Below, in pieces: positions 8,289-16,510 of a stretch of DNA of 44,669 bases (positions are counted from its first letter, which is position 1; each line of letters begins with the position of its first letter). The position numbers and the translations under genes were made by a program. The DNA comes from CAYFQB01 sp964345225 (GTDB lineage: Bacteria > Nitrospirota > Thermodesulfovibrionia > Thermodesulfovibrionales > UBA6898), in NCBI GenBank assembly GCA_964345225.1, contig CAYFQB010000024.1, forward strand, positions 1 to 44,669. Direction: 5' to 3'. The notes under the pieces are model-generated. The model saw only the letters and a program-made list of their open reading frames with translations, was not told where the DNA came from and ran no database searches.

Positions 8289-9854
8289 ATGTGGACTGAT
8301 CATATAAAAGGAAGATTTGATGTTCGAATCTCCATGGTATTTGCCTTTATGCTTATTATTATATCAGTCGCCTTTACAGCAGTTTACATATACTCTCAGA
8401 GTAAGCACCTGAAGAAAGATCTTATAAATAAAGGCAAGACTTTTACCTGTTTTGTTGCGTATAACTCAAAAATTGGTTTATCTTCAGAAGATAGCGCATT
8501 ATTTGAAGAGATTCTGAAGTGGGCTACTTCTTTTGAAGATGTCCTTAGTATATCAGTCTATACAAAAGAAAAAAAACTGCTTTTTTCCAATCAAAACAAG
8601 CATTTGGCAAAGGAATCTATCGGTCTGCTTGCCTCTGAGGAAAAAGACCCGATTTCGCTTTTAGGTACAGAAAGGTTATTTGAAATAGTTGAGGCAGAAG
8701 ATAAAATTAAAATTTTCACACCTGTATTTTCTGCATCGTTAATACATTCAGAAAAAAAGCTTAATAATACAGGAAAAAATGAAGTTAATGATGTTATAGG
8801 GTATGTAAAAGTAACAATGGATAAAAGAAAAATAAAAGAACGGAGAAAGGCCATCATGGTTAAGAGCATTTTTATTGCGACCTTTTTCTTATTTGCTGGA
8901 TCATTTGTTATTTATATATTAAGTAAAAGAATCACACATCCACTAATGAGACTTACTCAAGGTGTAGAATTACTGGGCAAGGATGGAGCTATAAAAAAAA
9001 TCCCTGTCGAATCAAATGATGAAATAGGCAAACTCGCCAATTCATTCAATATTATGATTGAAAACCTGCAGAATAGAGATCAGGAAAAGGAGTTGTTAGA
9101 AGAAAAGCTCAGGCATGCACAGAAGATGGAAGCAATCGGTACACTTGCGGGGGGAATATCACACGACTTTAAAAATATACTCTCAACCATAAAGGGAGCT
9201 GTTCATATAATGGATAAAAAATTTCATAATAATACTGAACTAACTGAATATACAGAGAAGATAAAAGATTCTATTAATAAGGCAAAATTTCTTATCAACG
9301 GTCTTATTACCTTCAGCAAAATACATAAATTACAACTGAATCCCCTTGACATCAATCAACTTATAAGGAAATTAACACTGTTACTTAAAAATATAACAGG
9401 AGATGATATTAAATTCAGGTTATCACTTTCTGATGGATCTTTGATGATACTGGCCGATGCCTTTCAGATTGAGCAGGTCTTAATTAATATGAGTGTTAAC
9501 GCTCGTGATGCAATGCCTGATGGTGGAATTTTATCGATTAAGACAGAACCTGTCATAATTCTTGAAGAAGAGGCCCAGACGCATTTTGAGCTCCCATCCG
9601 GAAGATACGTTCTTTTATCAATAGCTGATACAGGTATAGGTATGGATCAAGAAATAAAAGAGAGGATATTCGAGCCTTTTTTTACAACCAAGGAGGTGGG
9701 GAAGGGTACAGGACTCGGGCTTTCTATCATTTACGGAATCGTTGAAAATCATAAGGGGCATATATATGTATATACTAAAAAAGGTGAAGGAACCGTATTC
9801 GGGATATACCTTCCTTTAATAGAAAATGACAGGGAAAATGCAGGAAAAAAGTGA
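8289..9854 (+). CDS. Membrane sensor histidine kinase
   Basis: The start chosen is ATG 8289, nine bases after AAGGA; a TTG at 8280 touches that site and is less likely. The 521-residue protein has a membrane helix at ~12-33, a periplasmic sensor region of ~155 residues, a second helix at ~193-212, a HAMP linker, and a HisKA domain with GGISHDFKNIL (phospho-accepting His ~292). The HATPase domain is complete: N box NMSVNARDAM, DTGIGMD and GTGLGLSI. The sensor region matches no family I recognise. The next gene, 67 bases on, is an NtrC-type regulator, so the two form a two-component pair probably driving sigma-54 promoters. Confidence 0.92.
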   Translation: MWTDHIKGRFDVRISMVFAFMLIIISVAFTAVYIYSQSKHLKKDLINKGKTFTCFVAYNSKIGLSSEDSALFEEILKWATSFEDVLSISVYTKEKKLLFSNQNKHLAKESIGLLASEEKDPISLLGTERLFEIVEAEDKIKIFTPVFSASLIHSEKKLNNTGKNEVNDVIGYVKVTMDKRKIKERRKAIMVKSIFIATFFLFAGSFVIYILSKRITHPLMRLTQGVELLGKDGAIKKIPVESNDEIGKLANSFNIMIENLQNRDQEKELLEEKLRHAQKMEAIGTLAGGISHDFKNILSTIKGAVHIMDKKFHNNTELTEYTEKIKDSINKAKFLINGLITFSKIHKLQLNPLDINQLIRKLTLLLKNITGDDIKFRLSLSDGSLMILADAFQIEQVLINMSVNARDAMPDGGILSIKTEPVIILEEEAQTHFELPSGRYVLLSIADTGIGMDQEIKERIFEPFFTTKEVGKGTGLGLSIIYGIVENHKGHIYVYTKKGEGTVFGIYLPLIENDRENAGKK

Positions 9855-9921
9855 TAATATAAAGTAATAAAAAAGTTTTTCCAGTTATTTTTTCCCTGAA
9901 TTCAAACAGAGGTATTTGCTG

Positions 9922-11283
9922 ATGATAAAGGTTCTGATTGTCGATGATGACAGTAATTTGAAGGCTGTTTTACGGGATGTATTACAGGATGAGGGCTTTT
10001 CTACAATTGAAGCTGCAAATGGATTTGATGCCAAGAAAGCATTCAGGAAAGATATCCCGGATGTTGTTCTTCTTGATCTTAAGATGCCCTACATGGATGG
10101 TATCGAGACAATGCAGGAATTAAGGAAGATATCCCAGGGTGTACCGGTTATTATCCTAACTGCTCATGGTGATATCCCAACTGCTGTTGATGCCATAAAA
10201 TTAGGTGCTTATGATTTTGTTGAAAAACCGCCTGAATTCGATAAACTCATAATCTCTCTTAGACGGGCTGTGGAAAGAAGAGATCTTGAAAAAGAGGTAA
10301 AGAGAATAAATACTGCACTTAAATTCTCACTCGAAGACATATTTGGAAGAAGCGATGCCATAAGGACAGTCATAAATGATATAAAACATGTTGCACAGAC
10401 CGACCTTTCTGTAATTATCCAGGGTGAAACAGGCACTGGAAAGTCTTATGTTGCGAGTGCTATACACAATATGAGCCAAAGGGCAGGGGGACCGTTCGTC
10501 AGGATAGACATCAGCCTAATACCTGAAACACTTGTTGAGAGCGAGCTTTTTGGATACAGAAAAGGAGCATTTACAGGTGCGGAAAAAGACAGAAATGGTT
10601 ATTTTATGGATGCCAATAGAGGGACAATCTTTATAGATGACATAGAGAATATGTCATCCTATATCCAGAGCAAATTTCTGAGTGTTATCGACGAGAAGAA
10701 GATTCATCCTCTCGGCAGCACTAAACCGGTAGAGCTGGATTTGCGAATAATAGGCGCAACTAACAAGAATTTAAGAGAAAATATAAGAAATAATGGTTTC
10801 AGAGAAGATCTGTTCTACCGTTTAGGTGAATTTGTGATTACCTTGCCTCCACTTAGAGATAGGGCTGAAGACATAAGTTTTTTTGCAGAGAAATTTCTCA
10901 GCGAGTCATGTGCAGAGTTAAATAAGTATTTGAGGGAGATAAGCAGTGGAGCTCTAGAACTTATGACAAGGCATCAATGGCCAGGCAATTTACGGGAGCT
11001 TAGGAACGTGATCAGAAGGGCTACTCTCGCTGCAGAAAATGATACAATAGATAAGAGTTGTATAGAGTTTTTTATCTTGGAGGGTCATACCGCCGGAAAC
11101 AACAGATCTTCCTTTATAACAATCAAAGATGCTGTAAGAGATCTTGAGAGGAAAATGATAGATGAAGCTCTGCAGATAACCGGGGGAAACAAATCAAAGG
11201 CTTCAGAAATTCTTGATATCAGCTACCCGAAACTTCTATCCAAGATAAAGGAATATGGTCTGGATGCCAAGGAATATCAATAG
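9922..11283 (+). CDS. Sigma-54-dependent response regulator, NtrC/DctD type
   Basis: The start chosen is ATG 9922 (MIKVLIVDDD), nine bases after AGAGG; a TTG at 9916 is less likely. The receiver occupies residues 1-120 with acidic DDD near the start, phospho-acceptor Asp in VVLLDLKMP and Lys in FVEKP. The AAA+ domain has Walker A GETGTGKS, the sigma-54 contact loop GAFTGA, and Walker B TIFIDDIEN. The C-terminal Fis-type helix-turn-helix ends the protein (GGNKSKASEILDISYPKL). It pairs with the kinase just upstream. No sigma-54 promoter was found by eye in the flanking spacers, so targets are probably elsewhere or just downstream. Confidence 0.94.
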   Translation: MIKVLIVDDDSNLKAVLRDVLQDEGFSTIEAANGFDAKKAFRKDIPDVVLLDLKMPYMDGIETMQELRKISQGVPVIILTAHGDIPTAVDAIKLGAYDFVEKPPEFDKLIISLRRAVERRDLEKEVKRINTALKFSLEDIFGRSDAIRTVINDIKHVAQTDLSVIIQGETGTGKSYVASAIHNMSQRAGGPFVRIDISLIPETLVESELFGYRKGAFTGAEKDRNGYFMDANRGTIFIDDIENMSSYIQSKFLSVIDEKKIHPLGSTKPVELDLRIIGATNKNLRENIRNNGFREDLFYRLGEFVITLPPLRDRAEDISFFAEKFLSESCAELNKYLREISSGALELMTRHQWPGNLRELRNVIRRATLAAENDTIDKSCIEFFILEGHTAGNNRSSFITIKDAVRDLERKMIDEALQITGGNKSKASEILDISYPKLLSKIKEYGLDAKEYQ

Positions 11284-11311
11284 TCAGATCCATTGTATCA
11301 TTAATAATTGT

Positions 11312-11346
11312 AAACTTTTTTAATAATATATAAAAAGTTTTTATAC
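11312..11346 (+). terminator. Weak AT-rich hairpin after the NtrC-type regulator
   Basis: AAACTTTTT (11312-11320) pairs with AAAAAGTTT (11332-11340) and TTTATA follows. The stem is nearly all A-T, so it would be a weak terminator. Position, 28 bases after the stop codon, is the main support. Confidence 0.4.
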
Positions 11347-11541
11347 TTTAGACAAGCTCGCCGTAGACAGCCCATCATAAATATCCTTTAAAAACAGTGA
11401 CTTTTATAATTAATATTAGATGGTATATTTTTTGCTGGTTTTTCATTTAATAGTGTTTTAGATGATCAGGACATTTTGTAGGTAAAAGTGAGCGACTTGT
11501 ATAGAACATGATTAAACAACCCTTTTTCTATAGATAAAGTG

Positions 11542-12333
11542 ATGTTTATTCAAAGAGGCTCAAGGCAAAACATGATTTCAAGAAATTCTATTGATACCCT
11601 TGAAAAGAATTATTACACGATTTTATTGGCGGTCGATGGAGTATACAAAAATGGCAGGTATATTGAATCCGAATCCCGTTTTGTAATACCGAATGATTAT
11701 ATAATCGGTATCGCAAAAAAGAATAAAGGTGTTATCTTTGGTGCATCTGTACATCCGTACAGGCATACCAGGGCAATGCTTGCTGAGGCTACGCGGTGTA
11801 TTGAAGAAGGTGCGGTATTTTTCCACTGGATACCCTCATTACAGCAGATAGACACTGATGATGAAAGATGCGTTCCTTTTTATAAGCTTATCGCAAGAGA
11901 TTGCATCCCCCTTGTTTGCAATACGGGTTTAAATATTAACAATGAGAAAAACAGGATTAAAACTTTTAGATATGATGACCCCCAAAAACTCAAAAAGGCA
12001 CTTGATATAGGTATAAAAATTATTGTATCGCACAGGGCTGAAACTTGTTATGATGCCAATTTCGCTTTCACAGATGATCAAAACTACCTTGATGCACTGG
12101 TAGGGATGCTTAGAATATCTGAAGAGAATAAGTGGGAACTTTATGTTGACTTGTCGCCTTTTTGCCATCCGATGAGGATCAAATACCTTGAAGTGATAAA
12201 AAGAGAAGTTAGTAAGGGAACAATAAATTCAGGCAGATTTATTTATGGATGCAATTTTTCCATACCTTTAATTGATTTAAATACCTTTAGTAAACCTTTG
12301 AATCTGCATGATTTACTTGAGCTCATGAAATGA
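11542..12333 (+). CDS. Amidohydrolase-like TIM-barrel protein lacking the N-terminal metal motif
   Basis: From ATG 11542 (a GTG sits directly before it) the protein has 263 residues. Segments such as GVIFGASVHPYRHTRAMLAEA, VFFHWIPSLQQID and PLVCNTG resemble metal-dependent hydrolases of the amidohydrolase_2 group. Those enzymes normally begin with an HxH motif on the first strand; here the N-terminus is MMFIQRGSRQNMIS and an in-frame TGA at 11509 rules out a longer product. The first barrel strand is therefore missing or rebuilt. Later His residues (IVSHRAET, FCHP) remain. There is no convincing ribosome-binding site. It may be a remnant, or a protein with altered metal binding. Substrate unknown. 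Confidence 0.55.
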   Translation: MFIQRGSRQNMISRNSIDTLEKNYYTILLAVDGVYKNGRYIESESRFVIPNDYIIGIAKKNKGVIFGASVHPYRHTRAMLAEATRCIEEGAVFFHWIPSLQQIDTDDERCVPFYKLIARDCIPLVCNTGLNINNEKNRIKTFRYDDPQKLKKALDIGIKIIVSHRAETCYDANFAFTDDQNYLDALVGMLRISEENKWELYVDLSPFCHPMRIKYLEVIKREVSKGTINSGRFIYGCNFSIPLIDLNTFSKPLNLHDLLELMK

Positions 12334-12404
12334 CGTAGGACAGGTCTGAGATAATTTTCAAAACAAAAAGTAACTCAAAAAAGAAGTTGGAGGGAATGGA
12401 TTAA

Positions 12405-12707
12405 ATGGATAAGAAACTTAATTGTTGGGAGTTTAAAAGATGCGGTAGAGAGGTTGGAGGCTCTAAAGTTTTTGATTTTGGTTTATGTCCTGCAGCTACT
12501 GAGCAACGTTTGGATGGAATACATGATGGCATGAATGCTGGCAGGGCTTGCTGGGTTATTGCAGGGACACTATGCGAAGGAGAGCTACAGGGAACATTTG
12601 CCAAGAAATTCAAAAACTGCAGGAAATGTGATTTTTATATAAAAGTAATGGATGAAGAATTTATAAACTTTAAACTTACAGCAAATCTTTTAAACAAACT
12701 GAAGTAA
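12405..12707 (+). CDS. Two-CW domain protein (small, Cys-rich)
   Basis: The 100-residue protein has paired Cys-Trp motifs: NCWEFKRCGRE near the start and GRACWVIAGTLCEG in the middle, followed by KNCRKCDFYIKV. This is the arrangement of the small two-CW proteins found beside signalling genes in deltaproteobacteria and related anaerobes. The ordered cysteines suggest zinc or iron-sulfur binding, but the role is unknown. ATG 12405 follows GGAGGG at 12389-12394. The PilZ gene begins 48 bases downstream, so the two may be co-transcribed. Confidence 0.7.
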   Translation: MDKKLNCWEFKRCGREVGGSKVFDFGLCPAATEQRLDGIHDGMNAGRACWVIAGTLCEGELQGTFAKKFKNCRKCDFYIKVMDEEFINFKLTANLLNKLK

Positions 12708-12755
12708 TATTGATAGGTCTTTTTAAAATGATTCTTTTAACAGAAAGATCAGTGA

Positions 12756-13454
12756 ATGAACGAAGAGAAAAGACGACATAAAAGATTTGTATTAGAAGAA
12801 GTGGAAATCAATGCGAAAACTATAGTTGCATCTGAGATAGAGATTCTTGATATTAGCATTGGAGGTGCATGTATAAAGTCAACAAAACCATTAAAACTCG
12901 GTGGGAAATATCTTATCAAACTTGAAAGTGAAGGTATTATTTTCCCTGTCATATGTGCTGTTATATGGGAAAATTTAAGCGGAACTCTAAAGAATGCTAA
13001 AGGAAAGATTATCCCATTTTACAAAGCTGGTATAGAATTTAAAGACATTTCCTCTGACGAACTTCCTAAGCTTAAGCGTTTCATTGAGATCTCAGGCAGT
13101 CCATATAAACAGGAAATGAGTATTGATAAGAGGTTAGACGGGCTGAGATTTAAAATTAATATAAATAAAAAGGCATTTCTGGATTAAGAACAGATATGCA
13201 ATGTCAAAAAAATAAGCCTTAGCGGTATGTTTGTAGAGACAAACAGTGAAATTTCCATTGAAGGGAGATACCCTATGGAACTCTTTCTTCCAAAGGATGA
13301 CCTCCCCATAAAGTTTGAGGGAAGGATAGCCTTCTGCAAAGAGGTAGCGGGAAAAGAATCAAGACTCTTTGATCTCGGAATAGAGTTTTTTGATATTGCT
13401 GTAAATGACAAATCAAAATTGAGGGATTTTATTGACGATCTTTATGAGATATGA
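12756..13454 (+). pseudogene. Tandem PilZ-domain protein interrupted by one in-frame TAA
   Basis: Residues 1-143 (12756-13187) form a PilZ domain with the c-di-GMP-binding pattern RRHKRF and, ~25 residues on, DISIGGA. After the TAA at 13185-13187 the same frame stays open to 13454 and encodes NVKKISLSGMFVET, the second-motif half of another PilZ domain. Its first-motif half (KRLDGLRFKININ) lies just before the stop. One substitution (for example GAA to TAA) therefore explains the break. The ATG at 13227 has no ribosome-binding site and would start inside a beta-barrel. Either the gene is a recent nonsense pseudogene making only domain one, or the stop is read through, or it is a sequencing error. 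Confidence 0.75.
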
Positions 13455-13458
13455 AGTT

Positions 13459-13494
13459 GTTTAATTCATTAGCCATTCATTCCACGAAGTGGAA
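13459..13494 (+). repeat. Short repeat plus TTCCAC hairpin after the PilZ gene
   Basis: A 19-base word at 13459-13477 recurs with one change at 15383-15401. It can be read as heptamers (TTAATTC, ATTAGCC). It is followed by the small palindrome TTCCAC-GAA-GTGGAA at 13480-13494. Confidence 0.5.
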
Positions 13495-13572
13495 ATGTAT
13501 GAAGAAGTTATGCTGAAGTGTGAATATTATTTAGGTTGGCCTGAAATGCAATTTATAAAGAGGAGATAAAAT

Positions 13573-13809
13573 ATGGACTATAAAATTAGTGATGAAATTC
13601 TAAAGAATACAACACTTTGCCCTAATAAATTCCAATGTTTGAAAGCCTCGACAATAGATGTGTGCAATATTAATAAAGCTATTAATGAGGAAGTTCTATT
13701 TATTGATAGAAAGAAGGGAAGATATTGTCCTTATATTATACCGTTTGGGTATTCATATATATGTGTTTGTCCTACACATCGTGAACTATATAAGCTTTAT
13801 AAAATATAG
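13573..13809 (+). CDS. Small cysteine-containing protein of unknown function
   Basis: The 78-residue protein has six cysteines, in TTLCPNKFQCLK, DVCNIN, YCPYIIP and YICVCPTHRELY. The ATG at 13573 follows AGAGGAG by eight bases, the best reason to accept it as a gene. The C-P pairs suggest a metal site or disulfides. There is no signal peptide or membrane segment. I do not recognise a named family. It follows the PilZ gene on the same strand and may belong to that signalling cluster. Confidence 0.6.
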   Translation: MDYKISDEILKNTTLCPNKFQCLKASTIDVCNINKAINEEVLFIDRKKGRYCPYIIPFGYSYICVCPTHRELYKLYKI

Positions 13810-13845
13810 GTTCTTCTCCAATTTGCTTATCAGAGAAGCAATTTA

Positions 13846-13949
13846 ATTCCCGATTCCCGATTTCCGATTTTCTTTGTACTTTACATTTTACTGCCTAGTA
13901 CCTACTTCTTACTTCTAACTCCTCACCCCTCACTTCTTACTCCTTACTA
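13846..13949 (+). repeat. Heptamer tracts upstream of the GTTACG element
   Basis: ATTCCCG-type units run from 13846 to 13873. After a break, seven consecutive CTTACTT-type units run in perfect 7-base register from 13901 to 13949 (for example CCTACTT, CTTACTT). Nothing here resembles a gene. Confidence 0.85.
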
Positions 13950-13956
13950 ACTAAAA

Positions 13957-14024
13957 GGTTACATCTTACGGTAACGGTTACGACGCCCGTTTCGGTATTC
14001 GGTTACGTCTGTCGTGTTCGTTTA
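13957..14024 (+). repeat. GTTACG-rich element, copy A
   Basis: The core 13976-14020 has two GGTTACG words flanking a GCCCGTTTCG centre. It aligns almost base for base with the complement of 15514-15559 and with 30596-30640. The upstream part (GGTTACATCTTACGGTAACG) has further partial copies of the GTTACG word. Confidence 0.75.
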
Positions 14025-14050
14025 TCTTAGTCTTTACCAGCCTCTAGTTT

Positions 14051-14262
14051 TCAATCTTCAATTCCTAAATCCCTAAATTCCTCAATCTGCAATCTGCATT
14101 TTGCATCCTTAAATTTTCTTTGTGCTTTACTGCCTAATCCCTACTACTTACTTCTTACTCCTAAATCCTAACTACTTACTTTTTACTTTTCCCCTGATAA
14201 CCTGATACCCTGATTCCCTGATATCCAGCTAAATGGCTTGCTCCCTACTTCTTACTTCCTAT
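14051..14262 (+). repeat. Heptamer and octamer tracts reaching into the end of ald
   Basis: Three tracts follow one another: eight TCAATCT/TCTGCAT-type heptamers (14051-14106), seven TACTACT-type heptamers (14142-14190) and four CCTGAT-type octamers (14191-14222). CTCCCTA/CTTCTTA heptamers then cross the ald stop codon (14241 onward), so the last residues of ald (GSKK) are repeat-encoded. With the neighbouring tracts this fills the whole 13810-14244 spacer; no gene is seen. Confidence 0.8.
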
Positions 14263-15330
14263 AGAGTCAGCCAGTCTCTTATGAACAATCTGTCCCCTGT
14301 GTGTGTTCAAGGCACTTTTAATAGCATTATCCAGCCTGATTGCATTTTCAATGCCCATATCAGCTATTTTTTTAATATAGGGAAGAGTTGCATTTGTGAG
14401 CGATATAGTTGAAGTCCTTGGAAAAGCGCCTGGCATATTTTCAACAGCATAATGAATTATGCCGTCGACTTCAAAAACCGGATTTTCATGAGAAGTAGGT
14501 CTGGAAGTTTCCACGCATCCCCCCTGATCTATTGAGACATCTACTATTACCGAACCTTTCTTTATCATTTTAAGCATATCCCTGGTTATCAATACAGGAG
14601 TTTTTCCACCTGGTTCATGCACTGCTCCTATTATAATATCAGCATCTTTTATCTCATTCATAATATTTTCTAATGATTGAGGTAATGTCTTTATCTTTAC
14701 AGGAAACATATCACTTATTTGCTTTAATTTATCCAATCCTTTGCTTATAACCACGGTTTCCATTCCGATGCCGGTAGAAATTCGGGCAGCATTTGTGCCG
14801 ACAACACCTGCGCCAAGTATTAATGCCTTTGCAGGTTTTAGCCCAGCTACCCCTGCTGGGAGGATTCCACTTCCTCCATAAATTCGCTGAAGAAAATAAG
14901 AACCCACTATTGGTGCCATTTTCCCGGCAATCTCGCTCATTGGTGAGAGCAGCGGAAAAGTACCGTCCTTCTGAAGTGTTTCGTATCCGAATGCAGTTAT
15001 TTCTTTTTTAAGCAGTAATTCCGTAAGCTCAAGGTTTGGTGCCAGGTGAAGAAATGTAAACAGCGCTTGCCCTTTTCTGAAAAGATCGTATTCAGGTTGA
15101 AGGGGTTCCTTTACTTTGATAATAAGGTCTGATTTTTTAAATATAGTTCCTTTATCAACAATATCAGCATCTGCATCAAGATATTCACTGTCAGAAAAGC
15201 CACTTCCTTCTCCTGCAAGAGTTTCTATAAGGATTGTATGACCGTTATGCTTAAGTTCTGAAGCGCCTGATGGTGTAATTCCCACCCTGTATTCTGACTC
15301 TTTAATCTCTTTTGGGACTCCGATTATCAA
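14245..15330 (-). CDS. ald: Alanine dehydrogenase
   Basis: The 361-residue NAD-dependent enzyme interconverts L-alanine and pyruvate plus ammonia. It has normal family length. It begins MIIGVPKEIKESEYRVG, exactly the family N-terminus, so the TTG at 15330 is accepted despite no clear ribosome-binding site. Catalytic Lys lies in IIKVKEP and His in FLHLAP. The Rossmann motif ILGAGVVGTNAA lies near residue 170, and VDVSIDQGGCVETS and HYAVENMPGAFPRTST follow. In an autotroph it would draw pyruvate into alanine. The gene is isolated, flanked by repeat tracts on both sides, and its final residues are encoded by heptamers. Confidence 0.95.
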   Translation of the reverse strand: MIIGVPKEIKESEYRVGITPSGASELKHNGHTILIETLAGEGSGFSDSEYLDADADIVDKGTIFKKSDLIIKVKEPLQPEYDLFRKGQALFTFLHLAPNLELTELLLKKEITAFGYETLQKDGTFPLLSPMSEIAGKMAPIVGSYFLQRIYGGSGILPAGVAGLKPAKALILGAGVVGTNAARISTGIGMETVVISKGLDKLKQISDMFPVKIKTLPQSLENIMNEIKDADIIIGAVHEPGGKTPVLITRDMLKMIKKGSVIVDVSIDQGGCVETSRPTSHENPVFEVDGIIHYAVENMPGAFPRTSTISLTNATLPYIKKIADMGIENAIRLDNAIKSALNTHRGQIVHKRLADSIGSKK

Positions 15331-15382
15331 GATGTTAGTACCATATTAGTTGTTAATACTACAATAATCTCTTGCCTGCTCC

Positions 15383-15642
15383 GTTTAATTCATTAGTCAT
15401 TGGTTACTAAAAAAGTAGAAAGTAGGGAGTAAGCAGTAGGCAGTAAGCACTGAAGAAAAAGATAGGTACAGGTATAGGTGCAGGCATAGGTAAAAGTAAA
15501 GCGCGGAGCGCATAAAACACGATAGACGTAACCTATAGAAGAAACTGGCTTCGTAACCGTTTGACGTTATCGCAATACTTTGTGCCATTGGCACTTGACA
15601 ATTAAATATTAAATTTTCAATGCTCAATCTTCAATCTTCTTT
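15383..15642 (+). repeat. Composite repeat block: 7-mers, 6-mers, GTTACG copy B, 7-mers
   Basis: The 15331-15815 spacer holds, in order: TTAATTC-type units (15383-15401); AAGCAGT-type heptamers (15417-15451); five TATAGG-type hexamers (15461-15490); GTTACG element copy B on the minus strand (15514-15559); the palindrome GTGCCATTGGCAC (15582-15594); and six ATTAAAT/CTTCAAT heptamers (15601-15642). From 15643 to 15797 I see nothing beyond AT-rich sequence. Confidence 0.8.
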
Positions 15643-15797
15643 ACGCCATTTGCAGCTTTGCGGTTTCATGCCTCCTTAAAGCCTATAATATCAACTAGTT
15701 AAATTACTTTCACGGCAACTAAATGTGATATGATCCCATTCTTAAAAAGCTTAGCACATGTCTTTGCAAAATAGAAGTACTACTGACGGATGACTGA

Positions 15798-15806
15798 TGT
15801 TATAAT
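15798..15806 (+). promoter_or_regulatory. Extended -10 promoter of the HAD phosphatase gene
   Basis: TGTTATAAT is a perfect extended -10 (TGnTATAAT). The ATG lies only nine bases after it, and there is no Shine-Dalgarno between. Transcription would start about 0-5 bases before the start codon, which predicts a leaderless mRNA. There is no good -35 box, as allowed for extended -10 promoters. Confidence 0.6.
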
Positions 15807-15815
15807 TCAATACTT

Positions 15816-16454
15816 ATGAAAATCAAACTGATAATTTTTGACCTTGATGGTACCCTGGTCGACACAGCTACTGATATTACAAATGCGCTGAATTACGCTA
15901 CAGACCCTTATCAGATAAAAAAACTTACTGTGAGAGAAACTGTAGGTCTCGTTGGAGAAGGACTGACAAGACTGATAGAGAAACTACTTGGAGAGGAAAG
16001 TACAGACGTAAAATCTAATGTGCTTGACAGGTTTATCAATTATTATAGTGAACATCTTACTGATTATACGGTACCCTATCCTGGAGTTCGTGAAACCCTT
16101 GAGGAACTCGGAAATTATAAGAAAGCTGTTATTTCCAACAAAAGGGAGATGCTCTCGAAAAGAGTTCTGGAGGAAGTTGGACTTTCAGGGTATTTTGATG
16201 TTGTTCTGGGAAGTGACAGTGTCGATGAGAAAAAACCTTCTCCAAAACCAATTTATAAGGTTATGGAGATTTTGTCATTCAGGTCAGATGAAACTCTAAT
16301 TGTCGGAGACAGTAATTATGATATTGAGTCTGGAAAAGCAGCCGGTACAACTACTATTGCAGTCTCCTATGGCTATAGAGACGCAAGCGTACTTAAGGAC
16401 GCTGATTTTATAATTGATGATATAAGGGATTTGAAAAAGATATTAACTGAATAG
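15816..16454 (+). CDS. gph: HAD-family phosphatase, phosphoglycolate phosphatase-like
   Basis: The 212-residue protein has HAD motif I at the start (FDLDGTLVDT, nucleophile Asp and general acid Asp). Motif II is in AVISNKRE, Lys in KKPSPKPIYK, and motif IV in IVGDSNYDIESGKAAG. The helical cap between motifs I and II is Gph-like, supporting hydrolysis of 2-phosphoglycolate or a similar small phosphate ester. HAD substrate calls from sequence are weak. It starts at ATG 15816 with no ribosome-binding site and probably a leaderless transcript. The TrmN6-like gene follows 56 bases later. Confidence 0.85.
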   Translation: MKIKLIIFDLDGTLVDTATDITNALNYATDPYQIKKLTVRETVGLVGEGLTRLIEKLLGEESTDVKSNVLDRFINYYSEHLTDYTVPYPGVRETLEELGNYKKAVISNKREMLSKRVLEEVGLSGYFDVVLGSDSVDEKKPSPKPIYKVMEILSFRSDETLIVGDSNYDIESGKAAGTTTIAVSYGYRDASVLKDADFIIDDIRDLKKILTE

Positions 16455-16510
16455 GGAGCGAAAAGAATATGTCCAACTACTTAATTCACCAAAGTGATTC
16501 ATGATAAGCA

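Noticed and set aside
13227..13454. Independent 75-residue gene after the PilZ domain
   Set aside because: No ribosome-binding site, starts in the middle of a PilZ barrel, and lies in the same frame as the upstream gene with only one stop between.
13846..14262. Possible CRISPR array in the tandem-repeat spacer
   Set aside because: Units are 7-8 bases, contiguous and degenerate, with no unique 30-40 base spacers and no cas genes in the window.
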